Assembly (NCBI GenBank): GCA_951802425.1 | Contig: OX637796.1 | Span: 2,294,001 to 2,358,000, forward strand | Direction: 5' to 3' | Length of the DNA: 64,000 nt | DNA from: Clavaria fumosa | Lineage: Eukaryota; Basidiomycota; Agaricomycetes; Agaricales; Clavariaceae | The notes under the pieces: generated by a model | The model's input: the letters and a program-made list of their open reading frames with translations, nothing else | Told to the model about the DNA's origin: nothing | Databases searched by the model: none | In this document: positions 1-11,161 of the stretch, piece by piece | How positions within the stretch are numbered: position 1 is the first letter of the stretch | Layout of the letters: the number at the start of each line of letters is the position of its first letter | Program-made: the position numbers and the translations under genes

Positions 1-113
1 TGGCTCGAAAAAGGCACGTGCTCATTTGGTGTCATAGATAGAAAGGACAAAAAACTGTGCAATATCCGCACAACACCTACTGTATGTGTAACTAACTAGC
101 AACCTCGATTCGG

Positions 114-1737
114 TCACAACATAAACGTCAAGGGATTCTCCAGATAACTTTTAAACGCGGCAAGCCATCTCGCTCCCACAGCACCGTCAACAGTCCGATG
201 GTCGGCGCTCAGTGTTACTTTCATGATCTGTACAGTCTTGAAACCTCGTTCATCCTCCACAGCAGGAACGAAGGTGGGGACAGTACTGCCGACGGCTAAG
301 ATGCATGATTGTGGCGGGTTGATTATGGCGGTGAACTGGGTGACGTTATACATCCCAAGATTGGATATAGTGAAAGTTCCTCCCTGGAGGAGCAATTAGA
401 AAGGAAATAGAACAAGGGGATTCAGACACATACTTGGTATTCGTGTGGCGCTAATTTTCCATCTCTGGCCTTCTTCGCGAGGGCTTTCGTCTCCGCAGAT
501 ATGCTTGCGAGTCCTTTCGAACCGGCATCTTTGATTATTGGAGTTATCAGCCCGTTGGGCGTGGCTACGGCGATTGAAATATCGGCCTTTTTGTATCTTG
601 TCTAAAAGTCGGCTTCGGAAAAACATTAGCACGTAAAATAGCGTACTCACTGTCGAATAGTCTCGCCCAGCCAAGCGGAGTTCGGCTCAGGAACGTCTTT
701 CAATGCACAAGCGACAGCTTTAACGACGAAGTCGTTCACGCTCAGTTTGCCGCTTTTGCCACTTTCCTCCCCAAGCGCCTTGTTGAAGACCTCACGCAAT
801 TTGAGGACCTTGTCCATATTGATGTCCACGGTTATATAGTAGTGTGGAACTTCTTGCTTCGATTGCGCTAGACGCGAACCAATTACGCGGCGCATATTGG
901 TAAGAGGGGCGTCCGTATAGTCCTCGGGAGACGCAACATGTGGGCTTGGGGCAGTAGGAGCAGCAACTCCAGTAGGTTTGTAGTTTTCGATGTCCTCTCG
1001 AATGATGCGTCCTTCTGGTCCTGTACCTTTCACTTGACTCAAAGGTATGCCACGCTCCAACGCCAACATTTTCGCGATGGGGGAGGCAAAAATGCGTTGA
1101 CTGACTGGGCGCTCGGGGCGCGGCGGCGTTGGTTGATGCGATGACTTTTCTTGCTTAGGAGGGGCCTCGGCTGCCTTCGATGGCACTTTTTCAGCTGGCA
1201 CTTTTTCAGCTGGACCAGAGGAAGAGACAGTTTCCTTTGTTGCATTCGCTGCGAATTCTTGAGCACTTTTTATGTCGTCGCCTTCTTCAGCAAGGACACC
1301 TATGACAGACCCGACTTGAACGTTTTTGGACCCGTCACCGTGCTAAAAAGTACAGTTGAGCAGCTTCTCTGGTTCAAATAGAAGCAGAACTTGCTATGAT
1401 TTTAGCAAGAATACCATCTTCTTGAGCTTCCACGTCAATAGTTGCCTTGTCAGTTTCCTACATATGGGACAAAGTGAGCACTAAATAGATTCGGGCTCAA
1501 TTGAGTGCCCACAATTTCAAGAAGGACATCTCCAGCCGAGAATGATTCTCCTTCCTTCTTCTTCCAACTGGCGATGCCACCTTCAGTCATTGTCGGGCTC
1601 ATAGCTGGCATTGAAAACTTGGAAAGAGCCTGGCGACGTGCAGAAACATGTAGGCCTATCAAGAAGGTAAGCCACCAAATAGCCTAAAAAGAGCAAGACA
1701 TACGTCGAGACAACAAGCGTGCCAAAGGGAGCGCCAT
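114..1737 (-). CDS. LAT1: Dihydrolipoamide acetyltransferase, E2 of mitochondrial pyruvate dehydrogenase
   Basis: This is the E2 core subunit of the pyruvate dehydrogenase complex, which moves the acetyl group from lipoamide to coenzyme A in the mitochondrial matrix. Read on the minus strand, exon 1 (start codon at 1735-1737) encodes an Arg-rich leader beginning [12 protein letters not shown], as expected of a mitochondrial presequence; it splices at 1703 to the lipoyl domain, which starts with MPAMSPTM. The lipoylated lysine lies in [11 protein letters not shown] (about 1410-1450). A Pro/Ala/Lys linker contains a 15-bp direct duplication ([11 protein letters not shown], near 1196-1225). The E3-binding domain follows ([13 protein letters not shown] to [11 protein letters not shown]), then the catalytic domain ending with the active-site motif DHRTVDGA and the terminus ENPLTFML. 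The separate E3-binding domain and the MPAMSPTM entry favour pyruvate rather than 2-oxoglutarate dehydrogenase E2. About five introns; no break seen. Confidence 0.95.
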
Positions 1738-1899
1738 GGGATACAGAGGAGGATTTACTCGCTGACCACCAAATGATCGTTTTGTTCTAAACAGGCGTGG
1801 CAGTCACGTGTGTGTGCACTTTTGTTTACTTCTTGTAGATCTTCGCAACCTCTGCAGTTTTCACTACTATTCGGTACGGCTCTGAGCAGCAAAGCTTTC
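1738..1899. promoter_or_regulatory. Divergent promoter between LAT1 and CSL4
   Basis: Only about 160 bp separate the two start codons, so both genes must share this promoter region. A CACGTG hexamer sits at 1805-1810. No clear TATA box is visible. Regulatory use of the hexamer is inference. Confidence 0.5.
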
Positions 1900-2619
1900 A
1901 TGGGTTCGGATCTACTTCTACCCGGACAACCAGTCCCAATTTCTCGTGGACCTGCACCAGAATTGGGCGAGGGGATTTACACAAGAGACGGACAGATTCG
2001 AGCAAGTCTGATCGGCGCGCCGGCATACAATGGATCTGTTGGTCACTGGTTTTTCATGGCTGTTTGGCCATCCGTGGACTGAGGCATCGTAGAAACTGGT
2101 CATCTCCCGCACGCGTCCTCATCCACCAGCGCCCGATTCGGTGATCCTTGGTACCATAATTCGGCTGTCTCCTTTACAGGCCACGCTTTCGATCACGGTC
2201 GTGGACGGCGTGCCGACGCCAGCCGGAGAGGAGTTCACAGGCGTCATTCGAACACAAGACGTGAGGGCGACTGAAAAAGACCGCGTCAAGATAGGAGATT
2301 GCTTTCGCGGAGGGGATGTTGTTCGGGGAGTGGTGGTTTGCGCGTTCACTTGGTCTTCTTGTATTTTCACTCACACGTAGCGAAGATTTCATTAGGCGAC
2401 GCCAGAAGCTACTACATTACTACCGCGAGAAATGATCTCGGCGTAATCTCAGCGAGTAGTGAAGCAGGTATGTTGCATATTCTTACGACTCGAGGTGTTC
2501 GACTGACTGACTGAACATCCAAAGGCGCAACCATGGTCCCTGTCTCGTGGCAGGAAATGCGCTGTCCCAGGACTGGAAAGCTGGAGAAGCGCAAGTGTGC
2601 CAAACCAGATGGACTTTAG
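1900..2619 (+). CDS. CSL4: RNA exosome cap subunit Csl4
   Basis: Csl4 is one of the three S1/KH cap proteins of the RNA exosome, which degrades and trims RNA in nucleus and cytoplasm. The start is the ATG at 1900 (MGSDLLLPGQPVPISRG), giving the typical Csl4 N-terminal segment with a short beta-rich domain (GEGIYTRDGQIRASLIG). Spliced exons then give the S1-like part (VLGTIIRLSPLQATLSI, then VGD-like GDCFRGGDVVRG) and the family-typical end ISLGDARSYYITTARNDLG, VISASSEAG and a Cys-containing tail MVPVSWQEMRCPRTG. The stop is at 2617-2619. Introns lie at about 2060-2140, 2330-2388 and 2466-2525. Length is near 200 residues, normal for the family. An upstream ATG at 1810 is in the same frame but adds residues not expected of Csl4. 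Confidence 0.9.
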
Positions 2620-2905
2620 AATAAAAATTAAATGACTGATAAAACCTCTGAGGGATCTCCAACCCTAACCTTACTTTACTGTAAGACAAACGCAGCGCGG
2701 GAACTGAAGCTGCTCAAAACACACTCGAGCCTGAGTGACTCCGCCCAGCCAGTTGACGTCTCCCTTGTTGGCCCACGGTATACAGACACCATAAGGGTGT
2801 CGATATCTCGTCAAGAAGCTGAGGTCTTCTCGCTCAACTTAGTTGTTTGACCCTTCGCACTATCGTTTCCCCTGTCGCGACGTCTGTCGCTGGTCGTCAA
2901 GCGCA

Positions 2906-5060
2906 ATGACTGCTGTATTGTCCGCCACAGATGCTCTTCGCAGAGAAAAAGTTATGGTATCTCTGGACGATGATCACTCCAAGTTCGCTTTGACGTGTTT
3001 TTTTGCTTCAAGCGTGTTCTGACCATCCGTTGCAGTTATGCCGTGGACTGGAGGAAGAAATACAATGAAGTCGCAGATATGTTGACGGAGACTCGTGCTG
3101 AACTTGACGACTTCCACCATTCCAGCAAGGAACTAGAAGAGGAACTGGAGAGAGAGCTTGAGCGTACGGAAAAGGCCCAACAAGACCTAAGAACTAAAGT
3201 TGCGAAGGCTGAAATTGAGAGAGACGAATGGAAGGTGAGTTTTGGTCCTAACCTTTCCCTCTCTGATTATTTATGGTCGTCTGCATTTCAGTCCAAATTC
3301 ATGTCATTACAAACGACACACAATACGACCACGACATCGCTCCAGCGGGAACTCGATAAACTCAGACAAGAATATCAAGTGCTCAAAGTTCAATTCCGAG
3401 AGCTGGAAATGGGTAATGATGATCTAGAAAGGAATGAGCGTGCTGTGACCTCGAGCTTGGCTGATGTTGAAGCAAAATATACGCGTGCCCTCGAGGAGAA
3501 GATTTTGTTGGAGCATGAGCTCTTGGACAAAGCAAATATTGAGGAGGAATATCAGCGCCTTAAGGATGAGTTGAGAGGCAAGTACATAGTTTTCTCTGTC
3601 AATTCGAAGTCTTAACCCCGATTCAAGATGCCAACGTTGAAGTTGAAATCCTCAAGGTGCAATTGGCTGCCACACAGGCGGTCACGTCTTCGAGCATTGA
3701 CAAACCGAAGGCTCCTGGATTTCTCGCCTACCCTTCAGGGCTGGACTCCGATGACAACCTATTATCGACTGCACCCCCTCCGGATCTTCAGCTGTCGGAA
3801 CTCGAAGAACCTCTGGTGACCTCCGTCCGTCTCTCGTCTAAGGCGAGCCCCGTTTCAGAATTCCATCGACCTGGATCGCAGCCTAGGTTGTCTAGTACGC
3901 TCTTTGCTCGCCCATCTGTACTTCCTGCGCCGCAGTCACGCGTGCCACCACTACCTCCTGTTCCCCGCTTACCCACCCCCGTTGGTTCAGCTACGGGTAT
4001 GCCTGTGCCGACAACCATGTCTCGGAATAAGGGGGTGCAGATGGTGTCAGAAATGCGCGCGCGCGTAAGGAATCTGGAGCAAAAGATTCACACACGTGTT
4101 CCCAGACTTCGGATGGGCAGCACGAGTCGTCCCAGCGTAAAGCCGACTAGCGTGTTGCAGCCTACTGAAGACGCGGTCAAGCCGAGGGCAACGTCGGAGA
4201 CCGTTTTCTTAGATAAGTCAAAGAAGAAGGTCGTCAAGCCGGCTAGTGATGCATCAGGATGGGTGCTCATAATGGAAGATTCTCCGTCTCCCACAGAAAG
4301 CAAGCTTTCGGAGACTGAAAAAGATCGGGCGCGCCGACGAGTCTCGAGTCCTACTCGCGCTACTGTGTATAGGCCTATGTCATCTGCTAGTTCCACCAGC
4401 AATACTTCGGACGTGCCGCTCTACGACAGCGCAAAGAACATGATACTCGGCAGCAGAATTCCTCACAGTCGCCATTCTGAAGCGAGTACGGGGTCTTCAT
4501 CGGGAATGCAGACTCCGAGTTCGGCAAGTGCGTCACGCCCGCACACGCCTACCCACCCTTCCGGGCTTTCCTCGCCCACCTTTTTCCGCGCCAGCAGTAC
4601 CACTGGTCCGAAACGATCTATGGGAAACCATTTCTCCAATCTTCAGTTTAAGCGCACCTCTATGGGGTCCAGTATCTCCACAGAGAAAGGATCAGGGCGC
4701 GGTCGGCTCAGTGCAATGGGACCTCCTCCTCTCCCGCGAACGTCCATGACGCCAACGTCGACCCTATTCTCAAGCAGTACATCCACATCTCATCGCGAGC
4801 GCGACCCTCTTTCACTATCAACCAACAGCACCATCCGTATGCCATCATCCTCCTCTGCATATTCTCAACGTCGAGATCAAAGTCGGATTGGACGGCTTAC
4901 CGCGGGCACGGTGCCAAGCACAAGAGATTCAGATCTCTCGATTAGCGCATTGTCTGGTGGGACGAGGGAAGAGAAAGGAGAGCTAAGGAGAACTAGAAGT
5001 GGAACAACGAGCTCGGTGTACTCTTTCCGGAAATTTGAAAGTAACGTGAGTGACAAGTAA
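2906..5060 (+). CDS. NDE1: NudE family coiled-coil protein (dynein regulator)
   Basis: NudE/Ro11 proteins bind Lis1 and dynein and are needed for nuclear movement along hyphal microtubules. The N-terminal third, over four exons, is one long coiled coil (WRKKYNEVADMLTETRAEL, KELEEELERELERTEKAQ, QEYQVLKVQFRELEMGNDDL, EKILLEHELLDKANIEEE), the conserved NudE core. The rest is a long Ser/Pro/Thr-rich disordered tail with no domain. Start chosen at 2906; a 39-nt intron with a GT at 2995 restores the frame into WRKKYNEV. The intron at about 3578-3627 has a GC donor (GCAAGT) and joins DELR to DANVEVEIL. The open frame stops at 5058-5060, but a perfect GTGAGT donor at 5046 and a CCGCAG acceptor ending at 5118 would instead give a short last exon ending NENLP with a stop at 5131-5133. 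The gene symbol follows the family name. Confidence 0.85.
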
Positions 5061-5133
5061 AAGGTGACGCGTACCTTGTCTTTCGTTACTTAATAACTGA
5101 AATGTTTATCAACCGCAGGAGAATCTTCCGTGA

Positions 5134-5526
5134 GCTTAAACCCAGACCTGCACATCAACTGCGTATCACCGTATTTTATTCGATGTCACTCGCCGATCTT
5201 GGCAATTTGACTTCTGCTATCGACAAGTGGCCTACAGTTCCCCTTAAAATCGTTAACGAACATAGAACCGATAATTTGCTAACCAATACTATGCGAACAT
5301 TGCATCCAGACGTCTACTTTTCAGTTACAGTATAGTTAACATTGAGAGCAAAAAAAAGCAATGCATTAAGTCAGTACCACACTGCGGTGGCTGTCGACTT
5401 TTCCCATGGGGTCGATGTGTAGAACCAGGCTGTGTGACAAGGTTGGTCACAAAGTCACGTTCCTTCCCACGTCGGAAGGCGAAAAAGTTACTTCCTCCTC
5501 AGCGCTGACCCCCATCTCAACAAAAA
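5134..5526. other. Spacer between NudE and septin
   Basis: No convincing gene. It holds the 3' region of the NudE gene and the septin promoter; the last 60 bp before the septin ATG are C/T-rich, and the start sits in a strong context (CAAAAAATGTC). Confidence 0.5.
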
Positions 5527-7187
5527 ATGTCTTTCGCCGGTAGACGCAGGGGCAACAAAGTCAAAAAGGGTGTCCAGTTCACCCTCATGGTAGTCGGTCA
5601 GCCAATTTTTGTTCATCTCGGTGCGCGCCTGTCTCTGAAAAGACTCACTCAACAAGGTGCCTCTGGGACTGGCCGCACTACCTTCGTCAACACCTTGTGC
5701 GAGTCGGAGGTTTTAGCCCATAAGGTCTCGGACAATCCAGACACTGCTCACGTTGAAGAGGGTATTAGAATCAAACCCGTCAACGTTGGTATGTTACAAT
5801 TTTCCCCCCTGCCTCTTAGTTGGGTAATCGTGAACTCCTATCAGAACTCGAAGAGGACGGTGTTCGCATTGCTCTCACCATTGTCGACACACCAGGTTTT
5901 GGTGACAATATCGACAATGAGTTTGCGTATGTGCTTTTTCTTTGCTACGTCTCAACGGAAACCAACTACAAAACCATGTCATCAGTTTCCAGGAAATAGT
6001 TGGCTACCTGGAACGCCAATACGATGACATCTTGGCCGAAGAATCTCGCATCAAGCGTAACCCTCGGTTCAGGGATAACCGTGTTCACGCCCTGCTCTAT
6101 TTCATTCCACCCACTGGTCACTCGTACGCCCATTTCGATCCGCCGCCATAGTCTGCTTTCTCACATTTTTCTTGGTCTCAGCTTGAGGGAGATGGACATT
6201 GAGTTGATGCGACGGCTCTCTCCGCGAGTTAATGTCATTCCCGTCATCGGCAAAGCGGACTCTTTGACTCCTAGCGAACTCCGAGGGTTCAAAAAGAGGG
6301 TACGTTTCTTTTTTTTGAGTCGCCTTTGTTCGCTCATTATTTGTGGTGAATTACAAGATCATGGAAGACATTGAACATTACGACATCCCTGTTTACAATT
6401 TCCCCTACGATGTGGAAGAGGATGACGAAGAAACTATCCAGGATAACAGCGAACTCCGAGTGCGTGACTCACTCCTGGTCTGAAGATTGATAACTGATGG
6501 TGGAGAAGGCTCTTCTTCCTTTCGCCATTATCGGCTCTGAAGAAGAAATCACGATTGATGGGATGCCCGTTCGTGCCAGGATCTACCCTTGGGGCATTGC
6601 CGAGGTGGACAATCCGAAGCACTCTGACTTCAGTCGGTTGAGGAGCGCCTTGCTCAAGTAATTTCCGCCCTTACTTTGCCTGACCATATGTGACGCCTTG
6701 TCTTGCATCTCAGCTCTCATCTCGCGGACTTGAAGTCCTTGACCCACGATGTCCTCTACGAGACATACCGTACCGAGAAATTGTCGAGGACGGTGCACCC
6801 TGATACGCAGTAAGATGTTTGCGTGCCTACTCGGGATGCTGGAATAACCTCGTATACGCAGAGATTCGTCTATTTTGCCAGAGGAACTTGCTACGCAAAG
6901 CGTCCGCCTCAAGGAGGAGCAACTACGCCGTGAGGAAGAGAAGGTTCGCTTTCGAAATAACCTTCACATACTGTAGGGGCTCAAACCTAGACCTAGTTGC
7001 GTGAGATTGAACTCAAGGTGCAACGTGAAATCAATGAGAAAAGGCAAGAGCTTTTGGCAAAAGAAGAATCGCTCAGGTGCGGAGGTTCTCTTGTCCATCA
7101 TGGAGGCACTTCATTCATCCGAGTTCCCCCAGGAATCTGGAGAGTCGACTTGCCGCTCAGGGTTCACAAGCTGAATTTCGTGACTGA
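5527..7187 (+). CDS. CDC11: Septin, Cdc11/AspA-like
   Basis: Septins are GTP-binding filament proteins that mark septa, branch sites and polarity zones at the fungal cell cortex. The spliced product begins MSFAGRRRGNKVKKG and carries the P-loop GASGTGRTTFVNTLC, where Arg stands in the usual Lys position, as in some fungal septins. Switch and G motifs follow: VDTPGFGDN, IGKADSLTP (septin form of the NKxD motif) and the septin unique element (RARIYPWGIAEVDNPKHSDF, then HLADLKSLTHDVLYE). The C-terminus is a coiled coil (RLKEEQLRREEEK, REIELKVQREINEKRQEL). A final intron from about 7076 to 7128 joins EESLR to NLESRLAAQGSQAEFRD with the stop at 7185-7187; reading through instead adds an implausible tail. 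About eight introns. Cdc11/AspA assignment rests on remembered family sequence and is less certain than the septin call. Confidence 0.9.
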
Positions 7188-7670
7188 ACAATCAGACTTT
7201 ACCGAAGATTCATATATACCCGCACAGCGCCGCGTTGTTGGTTTTTGTTCTTTACTCTGGATATCTTATGCTCGCATCACGCTCTTTAATCGCTTCTGCT
7301 GCTCTTCCTCGCGCACTTTATACCTTGGCTACGTCTGCAAACGTACATACATATAAAGTAGGAGATTCCAGAAAGTTTCAGACCTCGCGGTTCAATATTT
7401 CATGGCCAATTCTTGATGTGGATTGAGATATGGTGGTGATATGGCCACACTGCGTGGAATGGGCATACACGCATAGAGCGATCCATCACATCACAACACA
7501 TCACCACAATAGAGTCTGCCGCTCCCCGCAACATTCCTCATTCTCTCCGCCCCCGCTACCTCTTCCTCGCTTTACCAGTCCAGCGCACGTTGTTGTCGAC
7601 GCGAGCCTTCTAACCGCGCCATCTTTGTCGTGTTTTTTGCCCTCTTAACGTCGTTTTCTCAGTAATCAGC
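7188..7670. other. Spacer upstream of the MIT-domain gene
   Basis: No gene seen. The last 170 bp before the next ATG are strongly C/T-rich (runs of CCCCGCTACCTCTTCC type), typical of core promoters in compact fungal genomes. A CATCACAACACATCACC tract lies near 7487-7506. Confidence 0.5.
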
Positions 7671-10665
7671 ATGGAGTTGGATTGGGAGACTCGGCCGGTA
7701 TCCGTGCATTCTTCCCAGCAACCAGCGCTGGAATGGCGTTCACGACCCTCTGGGTCGTTTTATACGTCAGCATCTGGCCAACGACGTCGGACCTCAGCGG
7801 CCCCTCCTGCGCCACCTCCCAACGAGCCTATCCCGGGTGTGCCTCATGGCGCCAATAGTGCATACCAGGAACATCCCATTCGACCGCCTACAGCGAACCT
7901 CATGTATGGGCATTACGCCACAGACGGAGCAACCTCTGAGCTATTCGGAGGCGGTTCAACCCACCCAGCTGCCGTCGCTGCCTTCTCGGCGTCTCGTCAT
8001 TTTCCGTCACCTGATATCAATGGACCTTTCTCTACTGGTTCTTCAGTGGGAGCTCCCCGGCGCCCGCATCAAGTCTCTTTGAGGACCCCCGCGCAAACAC
8101 AGTATTCTGGTTCTCATCGGTCGTCCCCGACGCTTAACGGGGCCACACCAGTGTCACGGCCCTCTTCCAGGCGCGCTCTCACTAGAGCATTAGCGTTAGC
8201 CCGCGAAGCAGTCAAATTGGACTCTAACAATGACGACCCCCATGCTGCCGTGCTAGCATATGGTCAAAGTGTCGCGTTACTGAGCGAAGTGATGGAACGT
8301 GTGCGTAGAGGAGAAGAAGGCGCAGAGTCAAGTCGGAGGCGGAATGGTCGCCGCAGAAGCAACGTAGCTCAAGAGGAAGAGATTAGAAGATTGAAAACAA
8401 TCGTGAATATTTTTAAGTACCTCATCCTCGTTACATCAATTGATTCATCCTGGCAGCATGATCTTTATGCAGATCGCATGAACATCCTGAGCGTCACCTA
8501 CAGTATCCCGCCCACGCCAGCTTCTATGTACGCCCTATCTATGACCGTTTCCACTGACTCGACACAACCGTCTTCCCCTGGCTCGCCTTCGCCGTCCGAG
8601 TCCGATCCGGCACGCGCCGCTTCGCCTTCTCTCTCTGATAGCTCCGTTGATCCTTATCGACAGACTGTCGGTGATGACGCAACTTACGAAATGCGCGATG
8701 GTCTGGGGCTTATCGGCTCAGCGGCTCCTAGTGCTGGCGCAGGGCCTTTTGACGCAGCTTCAGCGACGCCTAATTCTTCCATTCATCCGTACGCTTCTGC
8801 CTCGCGCTTTGGCGATACCCCTTCGGAGATATATCACCAGACATTGTCCTCCACTACCAATAGTCACACTCCCAGGCCGCCAGTAATCGCTCCTCACCCC
8901 TTACGCGCGTCTTCCTCTCTCACACCTCCTGCGACCCTGAATTCGCCAAACAAACCTTCATTCGATGAAGCTGTACTAGAAACAGCGAGTTCGAATGTAG
9001 TCGCCGTTGGGAGACCGCGAGACGGCTCTATTGGACATCAACGAGCCAGTATGGCAGGTAAGTTGGAAGCGTTGGAAGAGGAGACTGAGAGGAAGCCAGA
9101 ACCTCCAAGTCGTGTCAAACAGACGAAGTCAGAAGAGGGGGAAGGGATATACTCCAGCCCAGTTCTTGACGCACGACGCACACGAAATCCAGACGAACCT
9201 ATATACCTGCCATCCTCGCCGTCTGCTGCGTCTACGCCAAGTTCCAGCTCTTATTCTTTGGGAACTCCGCGCCATGCATCGGATGGACCGAGTGCCACGA
9301 CAGTAGGGGGATTCGTCGCACCGCGACGTCGAGGCGGGTCCGCGTTATCCGTCCAATCGGCGGGTTGGACCGCCCTGAGCAAGCAACAGCTCGTCAACTC
9401 CTCTACCGTGATGGGAACCATCCGCCAACGGCGCTCGAAAGGCTCAGCGCCGCCTGCCAGCGTTGATTCGTCTCCTGTGGATCGCTCGGCGGTGTCTAGT
9501 TTCCAAAGATCGACTCAGTCTTTCTTTCCTCCCAACAACGTAAGCAACACTGGGATGGGAAGGGCACGAGCATCGTCTCAATCAAGTCGTTGGCCGTCGT
9601 TGATTAATTCCCGGAATGAGACGTCAGTCTTGCACCGACCCCCGATGCCTGCGAGTTCTGATAATTCTGTCGGCAAAAGTTCACTCCTAACCAAGATGCA
9701 TCCTAATGCCCCATTGGTCATTCGTACTGATTCGCTTCCTCCGAGCACGTCGCTCATGCAAGGCTCTTCGCTATACCCGTTGGCACTACCGACGACGCCT
9801 GCATCGCCATTACCTGCTGCTCCGCCTACAGATCCTCTACATAAACCGTATCACCTGATGTACCTTCTGCGCACCAGTATGACTTGTAAGAGTGGAGGAT
9901 ATATCACGCGTCGGTTGCATGTGCCTCTGGAGGTTTGGTCCCAAGGAGGTGCTAAACTGATGAACATTCTGGAGAAAATCCGGGTGGTGGAGGTGCTCTG
10001 CTCGGCATTGGAGGAGTTGGAAAACACCAGCCGGGAGTGTTTTGGAGGGGTAGATGGCATGTCGATAGGGACCAGCAGCTTTGGCAGGAAAGAAGCAGAG
10101 ATGTGGATATCGAAGCTAGAGGAGTTCTCTTCCGTGTGCGACGGCGTCGTGTCGAATTTTGGCAAGAAACTGGGAGTGGGAGAGGGCTTCGTCTTGAAAA
10201 AGATGACTGGGGTTGAGTATTCTGTAGTTGTCTTGCCATATTGATCTGACGTACCCTGCTTCATGACTTCGCAGGTGACTTCCTGGGGCGGGAAACTGAC
10301 ACGGCAGCTGGACAAATTTACTAACGGGAAGAAGTGCGCTTTTGCATCTATCGCACTTCCCCTTGTTGTGAGGAGACTGATTCAATAATTCAATTAGCCT
10401 CGACTCTCCCGCTGCCTATGTTCATGGTCTAGCGAAGCTGTTCAGTCACGCGCAGTTGCTGGACGAGCACACGAAGGCCTTACTATCTCAACCTGTGGCA
10501 CCGGCGTATGCGTCGCTGTCTTCGGAAACACGAACAGCTCTGGGAACCAAGTTTAAACGGTTTTCCGAGTTCTTTGCTACGGTTGTCTTGACGTTTGTCA
10601 TCCGTGACCTCTCGCAGTTGCTTGACAAGTACTGCAAAAAGTGCGAAAAATGGTTGGCGGAATGA
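7671..10665 (+). CDS. MIT-domain protein of unknown function
   Basis: The protein is about 930 residues, mostly disordered and rich in Ser, Pro and Thr. One recognisable domain lies near residues 165-270: a MIT (microtubule interacting and trafficking) three-helix bundle, seen as RRALTRALALAREAVKLD, AVLAYGQSVALLSEVMERV and, after an intron at about 8403-8456, HDLYADRMNILSVTYSIPP. MIT domains usually bind ESCRT-III tails, so a role in endosomal sorting is inferred. The conserved C-terminal region (YHLMYLLRTSMTCKSGGYI, RLHVPLEVWSQGGAKLMNI) continues over introns at about 10209-10273 and 10338-10399 into LDSPAAYVHGLAKLF and ends KYCKKCEKWLAE. This MIT plus C-terminal architecture recurs in fungal hypothetical proteins; no enzyme domain such as an AAA ATPase is present. 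Confidence 0.75.
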
Positions 10666-11161
10666 CCCGTCGAGAAGCGTATCTTTCTTTCGTTCTCTAT
10701 TTTTGTATATTGGGCCACCAAGCGGTGTTTTATTCTTTCATTGTTTATTCTTTCATCTTTCTCCTTGACAAAATTCGGAGGGTTGAAGTCTGTCCTATTG
10801 TTTTCAAGTACAATGTTGAAAATGAAGCTAGGCCATGCTTTGGCTGCCTCACCCAAATGCATGGTCACAGCCCATTTTATCTCTATCCCATTCCAAATTC
10901 CCTTACCTTCAATGCCTAGATCACTCACATCTTGGTAAACAATCTTTCATGTAGTATTAAGTTGAAGTTACAGTAGAACATGGTGCTATGTACTACTAGT
11001 AGAACTGCTGCTCTTCACAAATGAAACAAAAGGATTCTCTAACATCCAAAAATATGATGAATTGTAAGTCTAAATAATACTCCGGAGTGGGTGATGTCAT
11101 TTTCTGCACTGGCAAGGAGGTATATAAACTGGGCAAGACCCGTAACAGGTTCTTTCTTCAA
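10666..11161. other. Spacer between the MIT gene and SYM1
   Basis: No gene recognised. It holds a pyrimidine-rich stretch (10680-10770), likely 3' UTR, and a CTACTAGTAG palindrome near 10994-11003 next to TACAGTAG. An open frame on the minus strand (10488-10928) overlaps the end of the MIT gene and resembles nothing known. Confidence 0.4.

Noticed and set aside
114..1737. Reading LAT1 as the E2 of 2-oxoglutarate dehydrogenase
   Set aside because: The MPAMSPTM lipoyl entry and a distinct E3-binding domain fit pyruvate dehydrogenase; fungal Kgd2 lacks that domain.
7074..7356. Unspliced septin C-terminus running to 7356
   Set aside because: A GT-AG intron ending in CCCCCAG restores coiled-coil-like NLESRLAAQGSQAE, while the read-through tail has no septin character.
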